Shown here: piece by piece, positions 18,902-28,194 of the stretch
How the letters are laid out: every line of letters begins with the position of its first letter
Position numbering within the stretch: the stretch's first letter is position 1
Assembly: GCF_048595755.1 (NCBI RefSeq)
Contig: NZ_CP184360.1
Coordinates: forward strand, 1,798,001-1,862,000
DNA length: 64,000 nucleotides
Source of the DNA: Luteococcus sp048595755
GTDB lineage: Bacteria; Actinomycetota; Actinomycetes; Propionibacteriales; Propionibacteriaceae
Reading direction: 5' to 3'
Program-made: the position numbers and the translations under genes
The notes under the pieces: generated by a model
The model's database searches: none
What the model saw: the letters and a program-made list of their open reading frames with translations, nothing else
Told to the model about the DNA's origin: nothing

Positions 18902-19128
18902 ATCAGGTCCTGGATGTCTTCGGCCAGGGTGTCGGCCTCGGGGCCCACGATCACCTGGATCTGGCGTCCCTGCTTCATCACGCCCATCGCACCGGCGGCC
19001 TTGAGAGCGGCCTCGTCCACCAGGGACGGATCGCCCACCTCGGTGCGCAGGCGGGTGATGCACGGTTCCAGGTCTTCGATGTTGTCGGCGCCGCCCAGGG
19101 CGGCGAGCAGTGCTTCGGCCTTGCTCAT
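18898..19128 (-). CDS. PTS sugar transporter subunit EIIB (glucose/GlcNAc family)
   Basis: A 76-residue EIIB phosphocarrier. The phosphorylated cysteine is Cys23 in DLEPCITRLRTEV, and GAMGVMKQGRQIQVIVGPEAD is the usual C-terminal half. It is first in the minus-strand operon EIIB-EIIA-TIM-barrel protein and divergent from the GntR regulator. The ATG at 19128 follows a GGAAGGAAAG ribosome site. Confidence 0.93.
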   Translation of the reverse strand: MSKAEALLAALGGADNIEDLEPCITRLRTEVGDPSLVDEAALKAAGAMGVMKQGRQIQVIVGPEADTLAEDIQDLM

Positions 19129-19218
19129 GGTCTTTCCTTCCGTTGGGCCCCGTCGTTGGGGCTGGGCCACCAGTGTGGCTCGGGCCACTTGACATTGTCA
19201 CGAGGACTGACCACACTC

Positions 19219-19242
19219 ACTGGTACGTACCGGACGGTACCA
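19219..19242. promoter_or_regulatory. Putative GntR (DasR/NagR-like) operator
   Basis: Between the divergent EIIB and gntR genes lies ACTGGTACGTACCGGA (19219-19234), close to the dre consensus of DasR/NagR repressors (ACTGGTCTAGACCA.T), with an extended repeat GGTACCA to 19242. The outer arms TGGTAC (19221) and GTACCA (19237) are perfect inverted repeats. Autoregulation and control of the EIIB operon are inferred. Confidence 0.55.
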
Positions 19243-19294
19243 CAAGAATTCTGGATCGGACCATGGCGGTTCGAGTCCTCGCAAGGGAGCAATC

Positions 19295-20023
19295 GTGGCC
19301 ATCGAGCCCAGCCAGACGTCGGGATCCAAGCCCAAGTACGTCGTCCTCATGGACGAGCTGCGCCTGTTCGCCCAGGCGCAGGGCCCCGGTGCCCACCTGG
19401 ACTCGGAGCGTTCCCTGATGGCGACCCATGGCGTGAGCCGGGCCACGGTGCGCCGGGCGATCAGCGAGCTGGTGCACGAGGGCGTGCTGGTGAGCAGGCC
19501 GGGCGCCGGCACCTTCGTCGCCGAACCCTCCGTCCAGACAGACCTGCACCTGGCCTCCTTCACCGAGGACATGACCCGACGGGGCCACACGCCCTCCACC
19601 CGGGTGCTCGAGGTGCGCCGCCAACGCCCCACCGCGTCGGTGGCCCAGCTCTTCGACACCGGTGAGCCCGTGTGGCACATCGCCCGGATCCGGCTGGCCG
19701 ACGGTGAACCCATGGCCTACGAGGAGCAGGTGATCAACCCCCGGTTGGCGCCAGACCTGGGCAGCAAGAACCTGTCCGGATCGGTCTATGAAGTCCTGGA
19801 ACGCGACTACGACTGCCCGGTGGATGCTGCCGAGCAGAACCTGTGGGGGACCGTCGCCGACGAGCGGCTGGCAGAACTGCTGGGGATCAGGCCGGGGCAG
19901 GCCCTGCTGGTCTTCGACCGGATCTCCACCAGCCGAGGGCGTCCCCTGGAGTCGGTTCGCTCGTGGTACCGGGCCGATCGCTACAGCATCCACATGAGTT
20001 TGGACTCGTCCATGCGCGGATGA
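19295..20023 (+). CDS. GntR/HutC-family transcriptional regulator (DasR/NagR-like)
   Basis: A 242-residue repressor. The N-terminal winged helix (about residues 15-80) contains SERSLMATHGVSRATVRRAISELVHEG followed by the wing SRPGAGTFV. The C-terminal UTRA effector domain (about 95-235) includes EPMAYEEQVINPRLAP and ESVRSWYRADRYSIHM. HutC-type regulators beside GlcNAc genes respond to GlcN6P or GlcNAc6P. It starts with GTG after AAGGGAG and lies upstream of EIIC and nagA on the same strand, probably as one operon. Confidence 0.85.
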   Translation: MAIEPSQTSGSKPKYVVLMDELRLFAQAQGPGAHLDSERSLMATHGVSRATVRRAISELVHEGVLVSRPGAGTFVAEPSVQTDLHLASFTEDMTRRGHTPSTRVLEVRRQRPTASVAQLFDTGEPVWHIARIRLADGEPMAYEEQVINPRLAPDLGSKNLSGSVYEVLERDYDCPVDAAEQNLWGTVADERLAELLGIRPGQALLVFDRISTSRGRPLESVRSWYRADRYSIHMSLDSSMRG

Positions 20024-20126
20024 GCCCAGCAAGACCCCCTATCCCCCCCGAAAAGAGCACGACAACCATCAGGGTCACGAAAGGACCCGGGGAGATGCCG
20101 TCGACGGCGGCACGAAAGGACAAACC

Positions 20127-21389
<1,263 letters not shown>

Positions 21390-21406
21390 GCTCCACCACA
21401 CACAGC

Positions 21407-21444
21407 GGGCCGGGTCGTCGTCGTGAGCGACGAGGGCCCGGCCC
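21407..21444 (+). terminator. Intercistronic hairpin between EIIC and nagA
   Basis: Stem GGGCCGGG with CCCGGCCC plus inner TCGTCG with CGACGA, lying 18 bp after the EIIC stop. No T-tract follows, so it may be a partial terminator or mRNA stabiliser that sets the EIIC:NagA ratio. Confidence 0.55.
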
Positions 21445-21501
21445 TCACCATCTCCTGTCCAATGAAGGAAGAAGCCATGTTTGATCTTGCTGGGAGCCAC
21501 C

Positions 21502-22635
21502 ATGAATGACACGCGCACCGTGCTGCGGGCCTCGCGCATCCTCACCCCCGAACCACTCGACGACGGGTGGGTGATCTTCCAGGGCCGCACGGTGGTGGAC
21601 GTGGGGCAGGGGCCGCACCCTGCCGCCGACGAAGTGGTGGATCTGGGGCAACACACCATCACCCCGGGATTTGTCGACATTCATGCCCACGGTGGGGGCG
21701 GGGCGGCCTACACCGACGGTGTGCAGGCGGCCCACACCGTGCTGGCCACGCACCGCGAGCACGGCACCACCTCTGCCATGGCCTCGCTGGTCACCGACAC
21801 CATCGAGAACCTGGCCACCCAGGTGAGGGCCCTGGCGCCCCTGGTGCACGACGACGAGCTGCTGGGCATCCATCTGGAGGGGCCGTGGCTCTCGGAGCAC
21901 CACCGCGGCGCCCATGATCCCGAGCTGCTGCAGGATCCGTTGGCCGACGACATCGCACGCCTGTTGCAGGTGGCCGAGGGCACCATTCGCATGGTGACGC
22001 TGGCGGTGGAGCGGGAGGGGGGCCTGGCGGCGGTCTCCCAGCTGGCAGATGCCGGGGTCATCGTCGCGCCGGGCCATTCGCATGCCACCTATGAGGAGGC
22101 ACGGCAGGCCATCGAGGCCGGTGCCCGAGTGGCCACCCACCTGTTCAACGCCGAGCGTGGCATCCATCACCGTGAACCCGGCCTGATCCCGGCCCTGGTG
22201 GAGGACGACCGCGTCGTGGTGGAGTTGATCGCCGACGGGGTGCACGTGCACCCGACGATCGTGCGTGACGTCGCCCTGCTCAAGCCCCGCCGCCACGTGC
22301 TGGTGACCGACGCGATGGCCGCCGCTGGCAGTGAGGATGGCGACTACCTGCTGGGGCCGCTGGCCGTCGAGGTTCGCGACGGGATCGCCCGCCTGGCCGG
22401 TGGGGGAGCCATCGCCGGCAGCACGCTGACCCTGGACCGGGCGATCCGCTTCTGCGTCGAGCAGGCGGGGCTTGACCTGGTGGACGTGGTGCGGGCCGCC
22501 ACCCTGACCCCCGCCGACGTGGTGGGCCGCCCGGATCTGGGCCGGATCGAACCGGGTGCCCGGGCAGACCTGGTGGTCTTGGACGAGACCCTCTACGTGC
22601 AGCGCGTGCTGCGCGCCGGGCAGTGGATTGCCTGA
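21502..22635 (+). CDS. nagA: N-acetylglucosamine-6-phosphate deacetylase
   Basis: A 377-residue metal-dependent amidohydrolase converting GlcNAc-6-P to GlcN-6-P plus acetate, the first step after PTS import. Motifs are FVDIHAHGGGG, GIHLEGPWLSEHHRGAHD (metal Glu), APGHSHATYEEA, THLFNAERGIHHREPG and LVTDAMAAAG (catalytic Asp). The start is uncertain: ATG 21502 has GGGAG five bases upstream, while TTG 21481 is also in frame. An 11-codon frame (ATG 21477) with a strong AAGGAAG site overlaps it. No nagB is nearby. Confidence 0.92.
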   Translation: MNDTRTVLRASRILTPEPLDDGWVIFQGRTVVDVGQGPHPAADEVVDLGQHTITPGFVDIHAHGGGGAAYTDGVQAAHTVLATHREHGTTSAMASLVTDTIENLATQVRALAPLVHDDELLGIHLEGPWLSEHHRGAHDPELLQDPLADDIARLLQVAEGTIRMVTLAVEREGGLAAVSQLADAGVIVAPGHSHATYEEARQAIEAGARVATHLFNAERGIHHREPGLIPALVEDDRVVVELIADGVHVHPTIVRDVALLKPRRHVLVTDAMAAAGSEDGDYLLGPLAVEVRDGIARLAGGGAIAGSTLTLDRAIRFCVEQAGLDLVDVVRAATLTPADVVGRPDLGRIEPGARADLVVLDETLYVQRVLRAGQWIA

Positions 22636-22644
22636 GCTGGCGGA

Positions 22645-22678
22645 AGCCGGGGTGGTGCGGCTGAGCGCCACCCCGGCT
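22645..22678 (+). terminator. Terminator-like hairpin after nagA
   Basis: A perfect 11-bp stem (AGCCGGGGTGG with CCACCCCGGCT) around a 12-base loop, ten bases after the nagA stop. The promoter of the next gene follows immediately. Confidence 0.7.
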
Positions 22679-22682
22679 GGGG

Positions 22683-22694
22683 GATAATGCACCC
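22683..22694 (+). promoter_or_regulatory. Leaderless promoter -10 of the M18 peptidase gene
   Basis: GATAAT (22683-22688) lies six bases before the ATG with no ribosome-binding site between, so transcription probably starts at or next to the A of the ATG. Confidence 0.6.
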
Positions 22695-23963
22695 ATGCCC
22701 AGTGACGCTGCCCTCGATTTCATCGGATCCTTTGCCGACTTCGTGACCGCCTCTCCCACCAGCTACCACGCCGTCGCCCAGATGGCAGACCAGCTGCGCG
22801 CGGCCGGATTCACCGAACTGGACGAGAAGCAGTCCTGGCCGCACGTGGCGGGTGGCCAGTTCGTCATTCGCGACGGCGCGCTGATCGCGTGGCTGGTGCC
22901 CGAGGAGGTGGACCAGACCTCCGGGTATCGCATCGTCGGGTCGCACACCGATTCACCCAGTTTCAAGCTCAAGCCGAACCCCACCAAGACCACCGCGGGC
23001 TGGCAGCAGGCCGGCATGGAGGTCTACGGCGGCCCATTGAACAATTCGTGGCTCGATCGTGAGCTGGGGCTGGCGGGCCGGCTGGTGACCATCGACGGCA
23101 CCGTGACCCTGGTGCGCACCGGGCCGATCGCCCGGATCGCGCAGCTGGCTCCCCACCTGGACCGCAGCGTCAACGAGAACCTGAAGCTGGACCGCCAGCG
23201 TCACCTGATGCCCTTCTACTCGCTGGACACCAGCCTGGACATCGAGGAGTACCTCTGCCGGGTGGCGCGCATCGACGTCAGCGAGCTGGCGCACCACGAC
23301 GTCTACGCCTACCCGACGGAGGCGCCGGCCGTCTTCGGACCAGACCAGGAATTCTTCGCCTCGAGCCGGATGGACAACCTTTCCAGCGTCTACGCCAGCC
23401 TGCGTGCGCTGATGGACGTCGAGCCCGGCAAGGACGTCGTGGTGCTGGCCGCCTTTGATCATGAAGAGGTGGGCAGCTCCACTCGGTCGGGTGCCTGCGG
23501 TCCCTTCCTGGAGGACGTGCTGGTGCGGCTCTCGGAGGGCCTGGGCATCACCGGGGCGGGGCACCGCGCGATGCTGGCGTGTTCCTCATGTCTGAGCGCG
23601 GATGCCGGCCATGCCGTGCACCCCAACTACGTCGAGATGCATGACCCGAACAATCATCCGCAGCTGAATGCTGGGCCGCTGCTCAAGATCAACGGCAATC
23701 AGCGCTATGCCACCGACGGCGTCGGTTCGGCACTGTGGAAGCGGGCCTGTGAGCAGGCCGACGTGCCCACCCAGCCCTTCGTCGGCAACAACGCGGTGCC
23801 GTGTGGCTCCACCACCGGCCCGTTGACCGCGACCCGGCTGGGCATCACCACCGTCGACGTCGGCATCCCGCTGCTGAGCATGCACTCGGCCCGGGAGCTG
23901 TGTGGTGTGGAAGACCCGTGGTACTTCAAGCGTGCGCTGGAGGCCTACTGGGCGGGGGCGTGA
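22695..23963 (+). CDS. M18 family aminopeptidase
   Basis: A 422-residue cytosolic zinc aminopeptidase of the aspartyl-aminopeptidase (PepC/ApeB) family. Metal-binding and catalytic motifs are GSHTDSPSFKLKP (His/Asp), SRMDNLSSVYASL, the catalytic Glu pair in FDHEEVGSSTRSGA, and the C-terminal DVGIPLLSMHSARELCG. Its length is typical of the family. It is transcribed from its own leaderless promoter and separated from nagA by a terminator-like hairpin. Confidence 0.92.
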   Translation: MPSDAALDFIGSFADFVTASPTSYHAVAQMADQLRAAGFTELDEKQSWPHVAGGQFVIRDGALIAWLVPEEVDQTSGYRIVGSHTDSPSFKLKPNPTKTTAGWQQAGMEVYGGPLNNSWLDRELGLAGRLVTIDGTVTLVRTGPIARIAQLAPHLDRSVNENLKLDRQRHLMPFYSLDTSLDIEEYLCRVARIDVSELAHHDVYAYPTEAPAVFGPDQEFFASSRMDNLSSVYASLRALMDVEPGKDVVVLAAFDHEEVGSSTRSGACGPFLEDVLVRLSEGLGITGAGHRAMLACSSCLSADAGHAVHPNYVEMHDPNNHPQLNAGPLLKINGNQRYATDGVGSALWKRACEQADVPTQPFVGNNAVPCGSTTGPLTATRLGITTVDVGIPLLSMHSARELCGVEDPWYFKRALEAYWAGA

Positions 23964-24382
23964 GTCTCCACGATGGCGGCGTAGACCTCATCGAGTAGGG
24001 CCTTCTGGCGGCTCTGCAGGTCTTTGAGCTTGGCTTTGCGGCCCTTGCCTTGGTCTACCTGGGCGAGAGGGATGGCGCTCCGCAGCGACGTAACTTTATG
24101 GCGCCAGCCATTGACCAGTTCCGGGTCTGTTGCTGGGGAATACTCCTCAATCAGGTGAGCGACGACATCGAGGGATGTCGCGAGCTGCTCGAAAGGATCG
24201 GCCTTTTTCGGGGTCTTCACCTTGCCCCTTAGCCCCCGGACTGTCTCGCCTGCCATGGTTACAGCCGGCTTCACGCCGTCGACGACGGCCTTGTGTACAG
24301 CAGGGTCCTTGGCCAGCTGCGCCGCTTGCTGAGCGATGACGCCGCCCACTACGCCTGCGGCTGCCTTCTTGGGCGTGGCCAT
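23945..24382 (-). CDS. Hypothetical protein, Ala/Lys-rich
   Basis: A 145-residue protein of unknown function. An Ala/Gly/Val-rich N terminus (KKAAAGVVGGVIAQQAAQLA) is followed by a basic stretch (RGLRGKVKTPKKADPF) and a helical C-terminal part with KGRKAKLKDLQSRQKALLDEV. No recognisable domain. The ATG at 24382 has AAGGAG seven bases upstream. It overlaps the end of the M18 peptidase gene by 19 bp, convergently. Confidence 0.6.
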   Translation of the reverse strand: MATPKKAAAGVVGGVIAQQAAQLAKDPAVHKAVVDGVKPAVTMAGETVRGLRGKVKTPKKADPFEQLATSLDVVAHLIEEYSPATDPELVNGWRHKVTSLRSAIPLAQVDQGKGRKAKLKDLQSRQKALLDEVYAAIVETHAPAQ

Positions 24383-25343
24383 CAAGGTGCTCCTTCGGTT
24401 GGGGGCTCCAGCCTACGGTAGGCCCAAGCAGGTCATGCCTCGGAGCTGGCTGGGAAAACCGTCTCGCCCCAAGGATGTGGTTAACATCCGTTGGGTTCCT
24501 CTTCCGCCCTGCTATCCACCAGCCTCACCCTGGACCGTCCGCCGTGGTGAAGGCTCTCTCCACATCGATCGTGCGGGAATCCTTGGTCGCTCGTCCATCT
24601 CTTGACGGCGGTCAAGATCCTACTGTGAGCCATTGAGCATCGCAGGCCGGAGGATCGCCCCGCTCGCGCATTGGGTACTCGTGCTGAATCGCCTCGAGAT
24701 CCTTTGCCAGCTGCGCAGAGACCCCCAAAGCCTCTCGCTACTGGCTGATTCGGAGAGTGACGTGACAAGGGGAAGCTGCAGCTGACGCACAAAGACGGCG
24801 CTAGGACCTATGATGCAAGCCATACCCCTAGTCTCGCATCCAGACTTGTGCCCCGGCATGGAGCAAGGGTTGAGCCACCAGCCGTGGAAGTAACGCCTCG
24901 CGAGCCACATCTGGCAAGCTCTGCACCAATGACCGTGTGCGGGGGCACCGGTGTCCCTACTGGAGAGTCATCGTGTTTGAATCCCTCGCAACGACCATCT
25001 ACGAAGCCATCGCAGCTTCGGAGGAGCACGAGTCGAGGTCGGCGTCCTGCCTGCAGCCTTGGTGCCTCCGCTCTTGGCTCTCGGATGGTGTTCGCTCGCA
25101 TGGCATTTCGACGCCGTGCTTCGATTGCTGGCATATAAGCAGCCGCGAAGGGAGGGGCGGCGGACACGGGCTTCTTGGAGCGCGGAGTTGTGGGGGGCTA
25201 GTTCGCCAGTCTGGAGCAGGCGCAGTGACGCCATGTGCGGAACTAGACGCCAATATGAGCATTCTTCAACAAGGCTCCACGCTGGCTCTACGCGCGCCTA
25301 GGGAGTCGCGACTCCCATCAGGTCGGATGAGAGGATCTCTGAA
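24383..25343. other. Gene-poor boundary of the polysaccharide cluster
   Basis: About 960 bases without a convincing gene. Several short open frames exist on both strands, but none has a recognisable motif, a ribosome site or codon usage like its neighbours, so they look like decayed sequence. Base composition shifts here towards the lower GC of the flippase, beta-helix and polymerase genes. Inverted repeats CTAGTTC/GAACTAG (25198 and 25240) and the palindrome at 25301 are the only structures noted. Confidence 0.5.
25301..25316. promoter_or_regulatory. 16-bp perfect palindrome upstream of the flippase gene
   Basis: GGGAGTCGCGACTCCC is perfectly self-complementary and lies 27 bases before the start of the flippase gene. 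It could be an operator for a dimeric regulator or a leader hairpin; neither is proven. Confidence 0.4.
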
Positions 25344-26588
25344 GTGCCTTCCATGAAGAGGTCAGTTGCCCTAATCGCTGGGGGGGCGGCGGGAGGGCAA
25401 CTCATTGCCCTGGCCTGCTCTCCCCTCATCAGCCGGTTGGTCCTCCCAGCCGAATACGGAATGTTTGCCATCATCAATGGCTTGATCATGCCTTTGGTGA
25501 GCATCTCCGCCCTGCGATTGGAGGCTGCGGTGCCCCTGCCGCAGAATGATGACGAGGCGTTGGACCTAGTGCGAACAGGTCTCGCTTCTGTGACAACAAT
25601 GACTCTCGTGGGGACGGTGATCGTCTGGCTCGCGAAAGGACACCTGGTCGATCTCACGAGGCTTGACGTTCTTCCCGAACTACTGGTGTGGGCTCCGTTG
25701 ATCGCCGGTTTGATGGGGGTATTCGTTCTCCTGAACCAATTGGCTATTCGTTCCCGTCAATACGGCGCCATTGGGGCTCGGAACGTATTGCAGGGAGCCG
25801 TCACGGGAATCGGGCAGGTACTCTTCGCGGCTCTGGGATGGGGCGCTCACGGGCTTGCGCTCGGGCTTGCGCTCGGGCAGGCGGTTGGAGCCTTCTCCTT
25901 GTGGGTTTCTCTCGGCTCAATCTTCGCGAAGAGGTCACAACGCCCTGCCAGGCTTAGAGGAGTAATCAGTCGGTACAGGTCTTTCCCTCTCCTCATGATG
26001 CCCTCGGCGTTGATCAACTCCTTGGGCCTTCAAGTTCCCTTGTTGCTCGTCGCAGCGATTCACGGCACGGGTGCCTCTGGTTGGATGGGAATGACGCAAC
26101 GTGTTCTCGCGATCCCACTAGCGCTCATCGGAACAGCTATCGCCCAAGTCTTCCTCGGAGAGTTCAGCGCAGCGAAGAGAAGTAAAACGACGGGGCTGGA
26201 AATCTTGTTTCTGAGGACATCGAAAAGACTGGCACTCGTGGGAACTCTCTTGGCTATAGGAATTGCTTTGCTTGGGCCAACTGCCTTCTCGTTGGTGCTT
26301 GGGGAGCAATGGCGAATGAGCGGTATCTATGCGCGATGTCTGGCCTTGGGGTTTGTTTTCCAGATGGTTGCAAGCCCTCTTTCCCAGACACTGATCGTAA
26401 TGAAGAAGCTGGTGTGGCAGTTTCTCTGGGACATTTTCAGGCTCATTGCATGTTGCATGGCGGTTTTGGTGCCTGGCTTGCTTGGAATGTCCGATGTTCT
26501 CTCCCTTTCTCTCCTGGGGGGCGTGATGGGAATTGCATACCTAGTTTTGTGGGTGATCTCTTGGCGCGCGGTTAGGGGGCAAGAGTGA
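25344..26588 (+). CDS. Wzx-type polysaccharide flippase (MOP superfamily)
   Basis: A 414-residue integral membrane protein with about 12 hydrophobic helices and the usual Wzx start RSVALIAGGAAGGQLIALACSPLISRL, which resembles the first helix pair of oligosaccharide flippases. It would move undecaprenyl-linked repeat units across the membrane. GTG 25344 has GAGGA eight bases upstream; the ATG at 25353 is an alternative. Codon usage is less GC-rich than the flanking housekeeping genes, suggesting acquisition with the polysaccharide cluster. Confidence 0.8.
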   Translation: MPSMKRSVALIAGGAAGGQLIALACSPLISRLVLPAEYGMFAIINGLIMPLVSISALRLEAAVPLPQNDDEALDLVRTGLASVTTMTLVGTVIVWLAKGHLVDLTRLDVLPELLVWAPLIAGLMGVFVLLNQLAIRSRQYGAIGARNVLQGAVTGIGQVLFAALGWGAHGLALGLALGQAVGAFSLWVSLGSIFAKRSQRPARLRGVISRYRSFPLLMMPSALINSLGLQVPLLLVAAIHGTGASGWMGMTQRVLAIPLALIGTAIAQVFLGEFSAAKRSKTTGLEILFLRTSKRLALVGTLLAIGIALLGPTAFSLVLGEQWRMSGIYARCLALGFVFQMVASPLSQTLIVMKKLVWQFLWDIFRLIACCMAVLVPGLLGMSDVLSLSLLGGVMGIAYLVLWVISWRAVRGQE

Positions 26589-26657
26589 GGCTCTTGGATT
26601 TCGTGGCTGATCTTCCCGGGGGAGGAGAGGTAGAAGAACTGCAAGGAGGTGGGGATC

Positions 26658-28142
26658 GTGTTTGAGGATCAAGGGTCACCCAATATTGGGGCCGAGGAGC
26701 AAGACAGTGGAGGGTCTGGCTCTGACGCCAAGAGATTCTCCACGAGTCGCAGGGCTGCTCTTTCGCTCGGCGCTCTGGGGCTGACGGGGGCAGGCATCTG
26801 GTTGGTTTCCGCCCAATTAGACAAAGAAGACGGTGGGGCGGTCGAGACTAGTGTGTCGGACGTCACTTCCGTCAGCGAAGGGGAGGCAACGTATGCCAAC
26901 CTGATGAAGGCAATGGAATTGGGGCGCAAAAAGAATCGCCGAGTTGTTGCCGCAGGTCATATCGTGACGGACAAGACCTTGGTAGTGCAGGCTGACTGTG
27001 ACCTTCGAGACCTTCAGATTGATTACACCGGAAACGGCGTCGCCGTGGCACTTCAGCCCGATCCGGTCAAGGTCGGGTTCTTCTTCCTGCCCAGTGTGTC
27101 GAACAAGAAAAAGCGGAAGGGGTGGTCGGAGGTTTCGGGTTCAGTTGGCGTCCGTGCTACGAATGTGAACATGTCAGATATCTCAATCCCTGCGGTGGCG
27201 GGATTTGAGACTGGAGTTCTACTTGAAGGCGCTCAAAACTTGGGAAGCTGTTACAACCGCGTCTTTCTGGGGTGGTTGAACAATAACAGGCACAATCTGC
27301 ACCTCACCTGCAGGCTGTCGGGTTGGGTGAATGACAATACTTTCTTGGGAGGAAGGCTGACTCACAATTCTGATGAAGCCGTAGGTGGAAGCGGATCCAG
27401 CATGATTGCCGCAGCTCCCGGAACCAGGCATATCGTTCTGACTAAGTCCGCGGGGAAATGGGCTGGGCCGAATTCAAACAGGTTCTTGGGGATGGCCTTG
27501 GAGAATACTGGAGCTACTCAATGTCAGCTAGAGGTATTGGAGGGGTACTCCAATCTCTTTCAAGGTTGCCGTTGGGAGGCCATGTTCGCGGGGGAGGCTT
27601 CAGACGGTTCCCTTCAGCAACGGCCGCAAGTGCGTTGGGGGGCGAACTCAAGGCACAACAGCATCATAGATGGATATGGGGCTAGCCAGATCGTTGCCCG
27701 CCATTCGGAGGGAGGTTACGGGAACTCTCACGGTGACGGAATCCACGCGACTCGGGACTATGCAGATCAACGGCTGGGTAATGTAGTAATCCCGGGGGGA
27801 GAGATTCTGTCTAACATCACCGGTTCAGACAGCCCCGTGATTCAAGTAATGCGCCCTAGGTGGCAATTTCACGGGGATTCCTCGGAGTATGACTGGCGAT
27901 GGAAATGGACGGCAGGCCAGCTGCTCGGAAAGGGGCATGCAGATTCTTCGCCAAAGATGCTCCTTGATGCAGGTGAGGGGCGGATCGCGGGGCAATCTCT
28001 CACATTGGATCCCCTCGAGCCAGGAGCGAGACCCGCCGCCTCTGCTGTGGAGCCAGGTACACAGATATATGATCGATCCCTGCGGCTCCCTCTCTGGAGC
28101 GATGGCGCTGAATGGCGCGACGCCATGGGGCGACCTCGTTGA
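26658..28142 (+). CDS. Tat-exported right-handed beta-helix-like protein
   Basis: A 494-residue protein. The twin-arginine motif TSRRAALSLG (Arg31-Arg32) plus a hydrophobic stretch to about residue 52 indicates export. The mature part has irregular Asn/Gly-rich turns (NRVFLGWLNNNRHNLHL, NSNRFLGMALENTGA, RHNSIIDGYGASQIV) spaced as in parallel beta-helix lyases or tailspike-like proteins. GTG 26658 is used because GGAGG ends eight bases upstream. It sits 69 bases after the flippase on the same strand, so a role in trimming, modifying or displaying the polysaccharide is plausible but inferred. No catalytic residues were recognised. Confidence 0.6.
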   Translation: MFEDQGSPNIGAEEQDSGGSGSDAKRFSTSRRAALSLGALGLTGAGIWLVSAQLDKEDGGAVETSVSDVTSVSEGEATYANLMKAMELGRKKNRRVVAAGHIVTDKTLVVQADCDLRDLQIDYTGNGVAVALQPDPVKVGFFFLPSVSNKKKRKGWSEVSGSVGVRATNVNMSDISIPAVAGFETGVLLEGAQNLGSCYNRVFLGWLNNNRHNLHLTCRLSGWVNDNTFLGGRLTHNSDEAVGGSGSSMIAAAPGTRHIVLTKSAGKWAGPNSNRFLGMALENTGATQCQLEVLEGYSNLFQGCRWEAMFAGEASDGSLQQRPQVRWGANSRHNSIIDGYGASQIVARHSEGGYGNSHGDGIHATRDYADQRLGNVVIPGGEILSNITGSDSPVIQVMRPRWQFHGDSSEYDWRWKWTAGQLLGKGHADSSPKMLLDAGEGRIAGQSLTLDPLEPGARPAASAVEPGTQIYDRSLRLPLWSDGAEWRDAMGRPR

Positions 28143-28194
28143 TGCAAGGTCCAGTGACCTATTTGAATCTCTGTCGAAACAGGGCGAGTGTGGC

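Noticed and set aside
24481..24910. Short minus-strand genes in the gene-poor boundary
   Set aside because: No motif, ribosome site or codon bias; adjoining frames overlap without preference.
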